A DNA stretch of 52,708 bases from positions 1 to 52,708 of the forward strand of contig JBDHUJ010000005.1 of assembly GCA_039809105.1 (NCBI GenBank), given 5' to 3'. How positions within the stretch are numbered: the first letter of the stretch is position 1; each line of letters opens with the position of its first letter. This document shows, piece after piece, positions 32,422-40,230 of the stretch. The notes beneath the pieces are model-generated. The model searched no databases. It had not been told where the DNA came from and saw only the letters and a list, made by a program, of their open reading frames with translations. Source of the DNA: JBDHUJ01 sp039809105. GTDB taxonomy: Bacteria > Patescibacteriota > Saccharimonadia > Saccharimonadales > UBA4665. The translations under genes and the position numbers were made by a program.

Positions 32422-32919
32422 CTAGTGTTTGGCGTGTTTTTCTTCGGCGTTGTGGTGGCGGTGAGTTATGAGGATGAACAACAGGCTGAAGAATGCGCCG
32501 CCGAGCAGCACCGCAGTTTGTAAACTGTCCATTTGGTGCCACAGCTGCTGGTTCTGTACCTGATGCTGCAACCCGCCGCCAAGCAGCGGCGTGACGAGCA
32601 GCGCCAGCAGCACGCCCGTCGCCAGCGCCGGGATGAAGTTCAGCACATGCCGGCTACCGCCCTTCACGTTTTTGCGGGTGAATAAAGTAGCCAAGATGAA
32701 CGGCACGATGAGCAGCGCCAGGCTTATCCAGCGCACCACTTCCGGATTCGGGTGTGATGCCAGACCGGAGGCGATGGACGCAGCATCGCCCGTCGTATAT
32801 GTTACGAGCACGCTGCCGAGGCACAAGCTCATAAACGCAATGGCCGCGTTGACCCGCAGCACGACGATGAGTATGACCGGTATAGCCGCAAGCGCGGCCA
32901 AGACGATGAGAGACGTCAT
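32422..32919 (-). CDS. Small polytopic membrane protein
   Basis: The 165-residue protein has about five hydrophobic segments (1-20, 25-42, 63-83, 93-112, 132-150) and a His-rich cytoplasmic end (THRHHNAEEKHAKH). No family was recognised. TAAAAT is 6 nt before the ATG. Its last 90 bp have a decayed relative 3.6 kb away, so this gene or a paralogue once lay on the far side of the nitroreductase-formyltransferase cluster. Confidence 0.75.
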   Translation of the reverse strand: MTSLIVLAALAAIPVILIVVLRVNAAIAFMSLCLGSVLVTYTTGDAASIASGLASHPNPEVVRWISLALLIVPFILATLFTRKNVKGGSRHVLNFIPALATGVLLALLVTPLLGGGLQHQVQNQQLWHQMDSLQTAVLLGGAFFSLLFILITHRHHNAEEKHAKH

Positions 32920-32960
32920 GTTGTTATTTTAGCACAAGCGTGTTGAACGCAAATGTAACA

Positions 32961-33067
32961 TGTTTCATTTTGCATGTGACAAAGATGTATCATGTGTCAT
33001 GTAGCAGAGCGTCCGTGGTTGGAGCAACTGATACATGCAACATGATACATCTTTGCCACATGAAATC
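32961..33067. repeat. Long intergenic palindrome with a small word vocabulary (W4)
   Basis: Left arm CATGTGACAAAGATGTATC continuing ATGTGTCATGTA; the right arm is its complement with three or four changes. The words CATGT, GATGTATC and their complements recur throughout. It lies just downstream of the DUF192 gene stop (33077) on the minus strand. Confidence 0.75.
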
Positions 33068-33076
33068 TGTTATTTG

Positions 33077-33628
33077 CTACAGTTTCAGGGTGTCGCCGGT
33101 CGAGATGCCGAGTTTTTCGGCCTGACCAGCGTTCAGCTCCACCACATACTTCGCGGGCAGCTCCGGACAGTACGACGCGGGGTATGTTTCCGGCGAAAGA
33201 TTCCGCTCCACATGCACCACCTGCTTGGCCGTATTCAGCCAAATTATGTCAATCGAAAACTGCATATCCTTCATCCAGAAACATTCTTTGTCGGGCTGGT
33301 CGAACACGAACAGCATACCCCTGTCATCGGCCATGCTTTCGCGTCCGCCCAAACCTTTTTCCCGCGTCGCTTCCGACTGCGCGATATCAAGCTTCACTGT
33401 CCTGCCGCCGGCATGCAGCGTGGCCCGCGTCGGCTGATAAAAAATAGTCGGCAACAACATTACCATAAGCCCTACAATCCCAAGTATGGAAAAAAGCAGC
33501 CCGCGCTCGGCTTTACTTCGAGCCCGGCGCGAAGAGAAAAACCCTTCAGGGCCTTTCTCGGGAGCAAGTTTACGCGCCGACTTTGTCTTTTTTGGGCTTG
33601 GCTTTGGCGTTACGCTCGACATATTCAA
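33077..33628 (-). CDS. Membrane-anchored DUF192 protein
   Basis: The N-terminal 45 residues are strongly basic, followed by a transmembrane helix (about 43-65) and a DUF192 domain (about 70-183) with REKGLGGRESMADDRGMLFVFD, CFWMKDMQFSIDIIWL and the final ELNAGQAEKLGISTGDTL. The start overlaps the rimK 3' end by 59 nt; no better start was seen, so the overlap appears real. DUF192 function is unknown. It ends the rimK unit. Confidence 0.83.
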   Translation of the reverse strand: MNMSSVTPKPSPKKTKSARKLAPEKGPEGFFSSRRARSKAERGLLFSILGIVGLMVMLLPTIFYQPTRATLHAGGRTVKLDIAQSEATREKGLGGRESMADDRGMLFVFDQPDKECFWMKDMQFSIDIIWLNTAKQVVHVERNLSPETYPASYCPELPAKYVVELNAGQAEKLGISTGDTLKL

Positions 33629-34475
33629 TTATTTTAGTCGCCACATCGCGTTTCGTCACGAGTTCGGGTGTTTTTATGCTGGCGCTACTGTTCACTTCGA
33701 GGACTTTCGGGCCATCGTCAGAACGCATCATGTCCACACCGCAGACCGGCAAGTTCATCGCTTTTGCAGCCTTTATGGCAGTCTTTTCTTCTTCTGGCGT
33801 CAATTTTACCGCCACGCCCACACCGCCCTGGTGCGTGTTTGAGCGAAAATCGTCGTCCAGGCTTTGGCGCTGTATGCTGGCGACCACGCGGCTCCCAACT
33901 ATCAGCGCACGGATGTCCGTACCGGCGCTTTCCTTCACGAATTCCTGCACTATGAAGTTCACGCCCTCGACATAAAACGCCTGCATCACAGCCTTGGCCG
34001 CTTTCTTGGTTTCGGCCAGCACCACGCCATTGCCATGCGTACCACGCGCAACCTTGATGATAACCGGCGCGCCCCCCGCCAGGTCAACCACCTCTTCGAG
34101 GTTGGCGGTTTCGCGAGCAAACACCGTCTTCGGTATGCCCACGTCCTGGCGAGCCATAATCTGGTACGAACGCAGCTTGTCGCGCGACCGGTTGATAGCT
34201 ATGGAGCTGGCGGTCGTGAACGCACCTTGCATCTCAAACTGGCGCACTACCGCAGTACCATACTTCGTATAGCTCTGAGCTATACGCGGGATTATGACGT
34301 CGAACCTAGGCAGCTCGTGGCCCTTGTAATAAATGACCGGCTTGCCTTTTTCCATGGTCATATAGCATTTGGCGTAGTTTATGACGGAGACATCGTGCCC
34401 ACGGGCTTCAGCCACCTCGCGCAACCGCTTGGTGGTGTAGTTTAGCGAACCTTTGGAAAGAATTGCTATTTTCAT
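33570..34475 (-). CDS. rimK: RimK-type ATP-grasp ligase
   Basis: The 301-residue protein matches RimK: MKIAILSKGSLNYTTKRL, the SRDKLRSYQIMARQDVGIPKT segment, ATP-grasp nucleotide site PVIIKVARGTHGNGVVLAE, FVKESAGTDIRALIVG and the Mg site GPKVLEVNSSASIKT. RimK adds glutamate to ribosomal protein S6 in E. coli. It follows a RimB-like protease with a 4-nt overlap, as in the classical rimK-rimB association. The Lys-rich tail (AKAKPKKDKVGA) is an addition to the usual protein. Confidence 0.88.
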   Translation of the reverse strand: MKIAILSKGSLNYTTKRLREVAEARGHDVSVINYAKCYMTMEKGKPVIYYKGHELPRFDVIIPRIAQSYTKYGTAVVRQFEMQGAFTTASSIAINRSRDKLRSYQIMARQDVGIPKTVFARETANLEEVVDLAGGAPVIIKVARGTHGNGVVLAETKKAAKAVMQAFYVEGVNFIVQEFVKESAGTDIRALIVGSRVVASIQRQSLDDDFRSNTHQGGVGVAVKLTPEEEKTAIKAAKAMNLPVCGVDMMRSDDGPKVLEVNSSASIKTPELVTKRDVATKIIEYVERNAKAKPKKDKVGA

Positions 34476-34909
34476 CGTGTGTTTTCTCCTTCCTCATCCT
34501 GCTCCTGATTGATACGGACGTCAACCAGCATATCGTTCTCACGCAAAAAGCGCCGGCCCAGCAACACCGCCCGCTTCATATCCGACCGGTCCGACAGGCC
34601 GATGCGGATGGGGTACGTCTTGCCTTGCACCACGATTTCGGTATCGATAATAAAGCGCTTTATACGGTGGCCCGTGGCGCTCCGTATGTACGTCTTCAGA
34701 AACGTATCGGTTTCCCCGGCCAGGGCCGGGTCGCCTAGCGGAGTGAACTTCAGGTACCGCTTACGCAGCAGCCCGCGGCGTACGACCTTGATGTCGGTAC
34801 AATGCAGTGCGCCGGAATACGCGCCGGTGTCGACCTTAGCCATGACATCGCGAATACCAAGCTCGGGGATAGAAATGGGCTCGAGGCAACCGACTACCGT
34901 CATACGCAT
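34472..34909 (-). CDS. RimB-like retropepsin-fold (Zn_protease family) protein
   Basis: The 145-residue protein has the aspartic-protease-like loop AKVDTGAYSGALH (Asp27-Thr-Gly), then DTEIVVQGKTYPIRIGLSDRSDMKRAVLLGRRFL, typical of PF05618. In other bacteria this family works beside RimK and trims or controls the S6 tail. Start chosen at the ATG 6 nt after AGGAG; the longer frame upstream has no signal. Stop overlaps the rimK start. Confidence 0.8.
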   Translation of the reverse strand: MRMTVVGCLEPISIPELGIRDVMAKVDTGAYSGALHCTDIKVVRRGLLRKRYLKFTPLGDPALAGETDTFLKTYIRSATGHRIKRFIIDTEIVVQGKTYPIRIGLSDRSDMKRAVLLGRRFLRENDMLVDVRINQEQDEEGENTR

Positions 34910-35004
34910 GGAGCGCTCCTTTACCGTTAGGTTTTTATATTCGGTGTGACATACTAGACATACTAGGGTTGTCACGATTCCTAACCTCTGTTATTATATC
35001 ACAT

Positions 35005-35958
35005 ATGCAAAATTTAAGCAATAGTGTCTTACTGTACTACCTCGAGCACCTGTCCGAGCTGTCGTTCGACCGGCAGTTTCATTTCGCGTCCCGCCTGTAC
35101 CTCTGGTCGCAACATGAAACGCTGGGCGAAATGCTCCAGCACGAGCTGAAGAGCGAGTTTACCGGAAATGGCAGCCCAGCGGCAGCCCTCCAGGCCATTG
35201 TCGACAGGGTCAATGCCGAAGTTTCACACGGCTCCAAGAACGCCGCCGAGCTGCGACGCCCGTATTTTGAGGCATACCCGAAGCTGAAGTTGTACGTCTC
35301 GCTGCTGTTCAGGGTGCTGTTTCTTGAAACACTATACGGCATAGATGCTCGCGAGGAGCTCTTCAGACTCGTTCCCGATAAAGACCTGGCAGCATACGAG
35401 TCGCGGCTACTGGCAGACACGGAAGCACTGGCCATACTGTCCACCCACGCCGTCAATTACTGCTACCTGTACCGCCGAGTCATCCGCCACGATGAGACAG
35501 GACTTGACCCATCGTCGTTCCTAGCGGTCGGCCGGACCGGTTACGACAGAGGCAACACCATACACCTGCAACTGCTTGTCTACCTGTACACACACTGTAT
35601 ATTGGGTGAGTCGAAGTTTTATTTTCGTCGCCCGAGCCGGTACATACAGACCTACCGTGCCATGCTCGACGACCTTACGAAGCTTATCGACGAACGATTC
35701 GTCGATATCAACCTCGACAATAAGTGCGAGTACCTCGTCTGCTGCGAGCTGCTCGGTATTGCAAGCCCTTTGCAGGAACGGATTTTCGCCGAAGCCGCCG
35801 CCTCTGTTTCCGACGAGGGCACATTCCTAGTCGACCGGCACAACAACAACCCGCAGACCGGCAATACGACGCTCGATCTGTCCGAACACCGTAACGTGCT
35901 GTTTATTCTTGCGACTCTGCCGTTCCGGCCGCTTGACGGTCGTGCGCAAGACGCTTGA
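35005..35958 (+). CDS. Unknown mostly helical protein (317 aa) facing the ATP-grasp genes
   Basis: No family recognised. The sequence is helical and leucine/tyrosine-rich (NSVLLYYLEHLSELSFDRQFHFASRLYLW; LYGIDAREELFRLV) with a late segment FLVDRHNNNPQTGNTTLDLSEHRNVLFI. TATTAT (34992-34997) ends 7 nt before the chosen ATG. It is divergent from the RimB-like gene and overlaps the 3' end of the following ATP-grasp gene by 56 nt in antisense. Conserved-looking composition over the full length argues for a real gene; possibly a substrate or partner of the ligases. Confidence 0.68.
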   Translation: MQNLSNSVLLYYLEHLSELSFDRQFHFASRLYLWSQHETLGEMLQHELKSEFTGNGSPAAALQAIVDRVNAEVSHGSKNAAELRRPYFEAYPKLKLYVSLLFRVLFLETLYGIDAREELFRLVPDKDLAAYESRLLADTEALAILSTHAVNYCYLYRRVIRHDETGLDPSSFLAVGRTGYDRGNTIHLQLLVYLYTHCILGESKFYFRRPSRYIQTYRAMLDDLTKLIDERFVDINLDNKCEYLVCCELLGIASPLQERIFAEAAASVSDEGTFLVDRHNNNPQTGNTTLDLSEHRNVLFILATLPFRPLDGRAQDA

Positions 35959-36844
35959 AGTACTTGCCAAGCATCTCGGCTTTGAGCTCCGTGTAGGCGC
36001 CGGTCATGAGCTGTGGCTGTGCGTTGAGTTCCAGGAAGTAAAACTCGCCGGTATGCTTATCGGCCAAGACATCGGCGCCAGCGATAGTCATCGACAAGTG
36101 CTTCATAAGCCGTTTTGCGCCGTCAATGATAGCTGCCGGCACCGTGTCGAGTTCGCGGAGACCCGCCGTTCCACCCCTGGAAGTGTTGTTGAGATGCGAA
36201 CCCTCGGCCGAGGCGCGGTGTATAATGGCGACTTCGTCTTCGATAATCAAAAGCCGGAAATCGCCGTCGTTCGGCACGAAACGCTGCAAAACGAACTTCT
36301 TCTGGGGACTACGGCTCTGTATCGCCGCAGCTTCCTCTAGCGACAAAATGAGATGGTTGTCATCGCCATGCGACGCAAACGTCGCTTTCATAATGCACGG
36401 GAACTCGATTCCCAGCGGGCGTCTTCCCTCGAGAACCGCTTCATTGGCATACACCGAGTAGGCGACAGGCAGCCCGAGCTCGTGGAACTGTACCGCCTGC
36501 GTTAACTTCGACGAGTCGCGTACCGCACCATAGTCATTGATAACGACCATGCCGTGTTCGCGGCCATACACGCTTATCGCCTTTACGACGTCGTAATACT
36601 GCCGGTACCGCGCACCACGGAGCAGCACTACGTCCGATTCGTGCACATGCCGCCCGCTGCGGGTATCGAAAATCGTAAACGTACCGTCGCCAACACCGAT
36701 GTACAGGTCGCTGAAAAGCGTAAACTCGACCTCGATAGCTTCGCCGGTACTAGCAACCGCTTCGTGTAGGAAGTCTATATACTGCCCAAAGTATGCTTCG
36801 CCGGTCGGAGACGTTTCGATATTGCCGATAAGCAGTACACGCAT
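35903..36844 (-). CDS. RimK-like ATP-grasp ligase (second)
   Basis: The 313-residue protein has ATP-grasp elements in order: DSSKLTQAVQFHELGLPVAYS, FPCIMKATFASHGDDNHLI (nucleotide Lys), FVLQRFVPNDGDFRLLIIEDEVAIIHRAS, and GADVLADKHTGEFYFLELNAQPQL (metal Glu/Asn). The N-terminal domain differs from RimK. It follows the third ATP-grasp gene by 4 nt, so the two are one unit. Likely an acid-amine (peptide-bond) ligase; substrate unknown. Confidence 0.78.
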   Translation of the reverse strand: MRVLLIGNIETSPTGEAYFGQYIDFLHEAVASTGEAIEVEFTLFSDLYIGVGDGTFTIFDTRSGRHVHESDVVLLRGARYRQYYDVVKAISVYGREHGMVVINDYGAVRDSSKLTQAVQFHELGLPVAYSVYANEAVLEGRRPLGIEFPCIMKATFASHGDDNHLILSLEEAAAIQSRSPQKKFVLQRFVPNDGDFRLLIIEDEVAIIHRASAEGSHLNNTSRGGTAGLRELDTVPAAIIDGAKRLMKHLSMTIAGADVLADKHTGEFYFLELNAQPQLMTGAYTELKAEMLGKYFKRLAHDRQAAGTAESQE

Positions 36845-36848
36845 AGGT

Positions 36849-37886
36849 TTAGTCTACTCCTTTCGCGAAGGCTGCGGTCTCCGCTATCTGGTCAGCAAAC
36901 ATGGTACGGAGCGTATCGGCAATCTGGTAGTGTTTTTCGTACCCGAGGACGTAGGGTGCTTTGCCGTTCAGTTCTACCGCTGCCCATACCGGGTCTTGGC
37001 CGGCCGGTGCGCCGTATCCATAATCTACGGTACCGAGCATCGCAGCCGCACCGCTTACGCTGGCAGCCAAGCGCATCGCGGCCTCGGTATCCTTCAGTAA
37101 GTGGGCGGGGACTGTTTCGGGGTCCAGAAAAAACCATTCGTCGCGCTGCTCGTGGATGGCACGCGCCACCGGAAAAACAGTTGTACGTTCGGGAGAATGG
37201 AAACCGTACACGCGCAGCTCTTTCGTTATACCGTGCCGGTTCCAGCCCTCGAACGCTTCCGCGCTAGCAGCATCGTACGGACGCAGGCCGGCCGGAAATG
37301 GCCGGGTAAGATCGTACGCCGGCTGCACCAGCTGGGTTCCATATAAGTCCGGATGCTCACGGAATAACTCGGCGACACCCGCAGGGCTCAGGACATGCAC
37401 GCCCTGGCCGTTGGCGCCACTATCGGGCTTTACCACAAACCGCCCACTAGGCTGTGTACTCATGAAAGCCTCGACCGTACTGCTGTCTGCCGCCAAGACC
37501 GATGGAATGTTGATTCCCAAAGGCGCTAAGACTTCCCTGTCGGTACGATGCTTTCTGAATGCCAACGAACGAGTCGTGTTTTCGTTTATCATAGGCGGCA
37601 GCAACTCGGAATGCGGCAGCTGGTCCTTTTTGATTGAGCGGTCAAGCCTGTTTACGATAGTCCGGACGGCCCCGAGTTCTATCGGGTCGATGGCGCTTGT
37701 CTCGTGCTCGCCCTGCAGGCTATGGACGCTTACCGTGTCACCGATGAACGCCGACTCCGCGCCAAGGCTGACAACCGGCGCTATGTCGCGATACCGTAAT
37801 TTTTCAAAAATCTGCACACGACCGCCCAGGTTACTACCTTCCGGTAGTTCTGGCTTGCGGTAAGAAAAGCAGACTATTTCTGACAT
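36849..37886 (-). CDS. ATP-grasp-fold protein (third)
   Basis: The 345-residue protein has a divergent ATP-grasp core: RSLAFRKHRTDREVLAPLGINIPSV, RFVVKPDSGANGQGVHVLSP, ELRVYGFHSPERTTVFPV and WAAVELNGKAPYVLGYEKH with the metal-site Glu-Asn pair kept. It opens a two-gene unit with the second ligase. TATAAT (37895-37900) is 8 nt before the ATG, so the mRNA is probably leaderless. It does not match a named enzyme; glutathione synthetase-like or peptide-tailoring ligase are options. Confidence 0.72.
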   Translation of the reverse strand: MSEIVCFSYRKPELPEGSNLGGRVQIFEKLRYRDIAPVVSLGAESAFIGDTVSVHSLQGEHETSAIDPIELGAVRTIVNRLDRSIKKDQLPHSELLPPMINENTTRSLAFRKHRTDREVLAPLGINIPSVLAADSSTVEAFMSTQPSGRFVVKPDSGANGQGVHVLSPAGVAELFREHPDLYGTQLVQPAYDLTRPFPAGLRPYDAASAEAFEGWNRHGITKELRVYGFHSPERTTVFPVARAIHEQRDEWFFLDPETVPAHLLKDTEAAMRLAASVSGAAAMLGTVDYGYGAPAGQDPVWAAVELNGKAPYVLGYEKHYQIADTLRTMFADQIAETAAFAKGVD

Positions 37887-37919
37887 TATGTCATATTATA
37901 GCATATTTTATGTTTTATA

Positions 37920-38036
37920 TCAATGCTGGGCTTGGGCGACGCGAGTGTATGCGAAATACAGCACTGCGGCGATGACGAGGACGATGCAGATAATCATAGG
38001 TATAAACCCAGCGCTATTTTGCTTGAGCCTATTCAT
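37920..38036 (-). CDS. Small 38-residue membrane protein
   Basis: The sequence reads as a basic start (MNRLKQNSAG), a single transmembrane helix (FIPMIICIVLVIAAVLYFAY) and a short tail ending AQAQH. GATAAT lies 8 nt before the ATG. It is too short for most gene finders. It ends 33 nt before the third ATP-grasp gene and could be co-transcribed or share its promoter region. Function unknown. Confidence 0.6.
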   Translation of the reverse strand: MNRLKQNSAGFIPMIICIVLVIAAVLYFAYTRVAQAQH

Positions 38037-38098
38037 TTACCTACATTATCGCGCACTGTGATGTTTTTTCCAACAACAAGTGATTTAAATACAGTCAA

Positions 38099-38230
38099 TG
38101 CTGATCCGCCTGCACTTCCTACACTGTCATCCCGAGCTTGCCGAGAGATCCCATTCCGTTCCTGTATCCGACGAGATCCCTCCACTTCGGCCGGGATGAC
38201 ACTCGGGGCTGAAGCGCAGGTGGAGCAGCA
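38099..38230. repeat. Nested palindrome with GTCATCCCG/CGGGATGAC
   Basis: An outer 20-nt stem (TGCTG...CTTC against GAAG...CAGCA, three mismatches) encloses GTCATCCCG (38126-38134) and CGGGATGAC (38192-38200), and inside these AGAGATCCC/GATCCCT. The inner motif resembles palindromes widely seen between genes in many bacteria. It lies before the GGDEF gene promoter. Confidence 0.65.
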
Positions 38231-38240
38231 CTCAATGAGA

Positions 38241-38269
38241 TTGACTTTTAGTCAATATAGTAGTAATAT
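38241..38269 (+). promoter_or_regulatory. Promoter of the GGDEF gene, with palindromic -35 region
   Basis: TTGACT (38241-38246), 17 bp, then TAATAT (38264-38269). Transcription should start at about 38276, two or three nt from the ATG at 38279. TTGAC-TTTTA-GTCAA (38241-38255) is a palindrome over the -35 box and could bind a repressor. Confidence 0.65.
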
Positions 38270-38278
38270 GAAAATATT

Positions 38279-39121
38279 ATGTCTGACCGGCTTACATTAT
38301 TGGCCGAACCGGTAGATGGTACTGGTTTCGTAGTCCCCGAAGCATCAACACCCCTTATGCCTGCGGTTTTCAGCGCCAGTGAACTCTCCGTTGAAGCGAT
38401 CAGGTCTATTCTTGAGGATCTTGGCGCCCCCCACGCAGATTCCGATGAGCTTCGGAGAAGGGCCGCAATGGTAATCACTGGTTTAGCGAACGAGCTAACC
38501 GTCAGCCAGGCAGAAACCGCGCTCACCCGAGCGCTACTTACGAATACTCTAAAAGAAAACACCGACCTTTCATACCGAGCGACAGTCGACCATAAAACAA
38601 AACTGAATAACTGGCTTGGACTAGAAGAAAGGTTCGCCGCCGAAGAACGGTGGAGTATTGCGTTTCTAACCGACCTTGACCACTTTAAGTTCCTGAACGA
38701 CCGGTTCGGCCATGCCGCAGGTGACAAAATTCTGGGCCAAGTCGCGCTCGAAGTAACAAACTGTGTGCGCGACGAGGACATTGACGTCGTCGCCCGCACT
38801 GGAGAAGGCGACGAGATAATGGGGCTTATTGCAATGCCGCCTTCCGGCCGGCATCAAGCCGTTACGGGACAGATACGGTCTATCCCCAATCGAATCGACC
38901 GGAAGGTAAATAGGTACTTCAGACGACTCAGCAGAGATGAAGAATACCAAGGCTCCGATCTCGATTTTTCACTACTTGGAATATCGATAGGCGTCGCACG
39001 CTGGCAACCGGGCATGACATTGCAAGAGTTACACGACAAAGCCGACGCAGAAATGTACAAGGTGAAGACCGCGCACCACGCAGCCCATGAATCTCCGCAG
39101 TGCACCTGGACGCCTTCTTAG
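38279..39121 (+). CDS. GGDEF-like protein with altered signature
   Basis: The 280-residue protein has an N-terminal helical region (1-100) and a GGDEF-fold domain: VDHKTKLNNWLGLEE, FLTDLDHFKFLNDRFGHAAGDKILG (metal and substrate residues present) and a signature loop RTGEGDEIMGL, one residue longer than RxGGDEF. The change may impair cyclic-di-GMP synthesis or alter the product. The C-terminal half has the usual GISIGVARWQPGMTLQELHDKADAEMYKVK. No sensor or membrane domain. It converges on dnaJ with a 4-nt overlap. Confidence 0.85.
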   Translation: MSDRLTLLAEPVDGTGFVVPEASTPLMPAVFSASELSVEAIRSILEDLGAPHADSDELRRRAAMVITGLANELTVSQAETALTRALLTNTLKENTDLSYRATVDHKTKLNNWLGLEERFAAEERWSIAFLTDLDHFKFLNDRFGHAAGDKILGQVALEVTNCVRDEDIDVVARTGEGDEIMGLIAMPPSGRHQAVTGQIRSIPNRIDRKVNRYFRRLSRDEEYQGSDLDFSLLGISIGVARWQPGMTLQELHDKADAEMYKVKTAHHAAHESPQCTWTPS

Positions 39122-40230
39122 AAGAACCCGCGCTTTTTTGATTCGGGTGAATTGAATTGTTCGAGGAGTTCTTTTTGCTGCTTGGTCAGTTTGGTTGGGG
39201 TGTCGACAACGATGGTGACGATGTGCGGGCCACGGTTGTTGTCACGCACATATGGCACGCCGTGATTCGCTAGTTTGAAGTCGGTGCCGCTCTGGGTGCC
39301 GGCCGGAACCTTCATGCGCACTAGGCCGTCAACCGTTTCGACGTCTACTTCTACGCCAAGGGCCGCAGAGACCATGCTGACATGCTCTTCGCTGAGTATA
39401 AGGTCGCCTTCGCGGGTGAAGTGTTTGTGGGCCTTCACACGGACGTGGACGTAGAGGTCGCCCTTTGGCCCGTTGGCTATAGCTTCGCCGTGTTCCCTTA
39501 AACGAATCGTGGCGCCATCGTCTATGCCGGCTGGGATTTTAAGCTCGATTTTCTGGTTGCGCCGTTCGGTGCCCTTGCCGTGGCAGACCGTACAGACTTT
39601 TTCGGGGATTTTGCCAGTGCCCTTACACGTCGGGCAGATGGTAGCCTGCTGGATGTTGCCGAAGATGGTGCGAGTGGCCGTGACGACCTGACCGGAACCT
39701 TTACAGGTGCCGCAGGTTTTGAGCTGGTAGCCTGGTTCGGCCGTCGTGCCGTTACAATGGCTACAGGTGTCTTCGAGATTCAGATTCAGGCTGACTTCGG
39801 TGCCAAAGACGGCTTGCTCGAAAGTGATTTCGACGCGAGTTTCGACATCGTTGCCCCGTGCCTGACGGCCCGGGCCACGCCCTGCACCGCCGCCGAAGAA
39901 ACTGCCGAATATGTCGCCCAGGCCCAAATCGCCGAAGTCGAAGTTGACGTTTTGGCCGTTGAAGCCGCCACCGTATGCACCGCCGAACGGGTCGCCACCA
40001 CCACCGTTGCCGCCCACACCGGCGTGGCCGAACTGGTCGTAGCGCTGGCGCTTCGACTGGTCTTTCAGTACCTCGTACGCTTCGTTTACCTCTTTGAACT
40101 TGGCCTCGTCGCCGCCCTGCTTGTCCGGGTGCAGCTCGACCGCTTTCCGCCGGAAAGCTTTCTTAATCTCATCTGCTGAGGCGCTCTTCGGAACACCAAG
40201 CACTTCGTAATAATCGCGTTTTTCTGCCAT
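39118..40230 (-). CDS. dnaJ: Chaperone DnaJ
   Basis: Class A DnaJ of 370 residues: J domain with HPD (ELHPDKQGG), Gly/Phe-rich linker (about 75-125), four zinc-finger repeats (CSHCNGTT, CGTCKGSG, CPTCKGTG, CTVCHGKG) and two C-terminal substrate domains. It stimulates the DnaK ATPase. The start ATG overlaps the stop of the NYN gene (TAATG), and the operon lies behind a CIRCE element, so it is heat-regulated by HrcA. dnaK is 6 kb away in its own CIRCE-controlled operon. Confidence 0.97.
   Translation of the reverse strand: MAEKRDYYEVLGVPKSASADEIKKAFRRKAVELHPDKQGGDEAKFKEVNEAYEVLKDQSKRQRYDQFGHAGVGGNGGGGDPFGGAYGGGFNGQNVNFDFGDLGLGDIFGSFFGGGAGRGPGRQARGNDVETRVEITFEQAVFGTEVSLNLNLEDTCSHCNGTTAEPGYQLKTCGTCKGSGQVVTATRTIFGNIQQATICPTCKGTGKIPEKVCTVCHGKGTERRNQKIELKIPAGIDDGATIRLREHGEAIANGPKGDLYVHVRVKAHKHFTREGDLILSEEHVSMVSAALGVEVDVETVDGLVRMKVPAGTQSGTDFKLANHGVPYVRDNNRGPHIVTIVVDTPTKLTKQQKELLEQFNSPESKKRGFF

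Noticed and set aside
38268..38315. 15-codon ATG frame just before the GGDEF start
   Set aside because: It begins at the end of the -10 box, upstream of the expected transcription start, and would not be in the mRNA.
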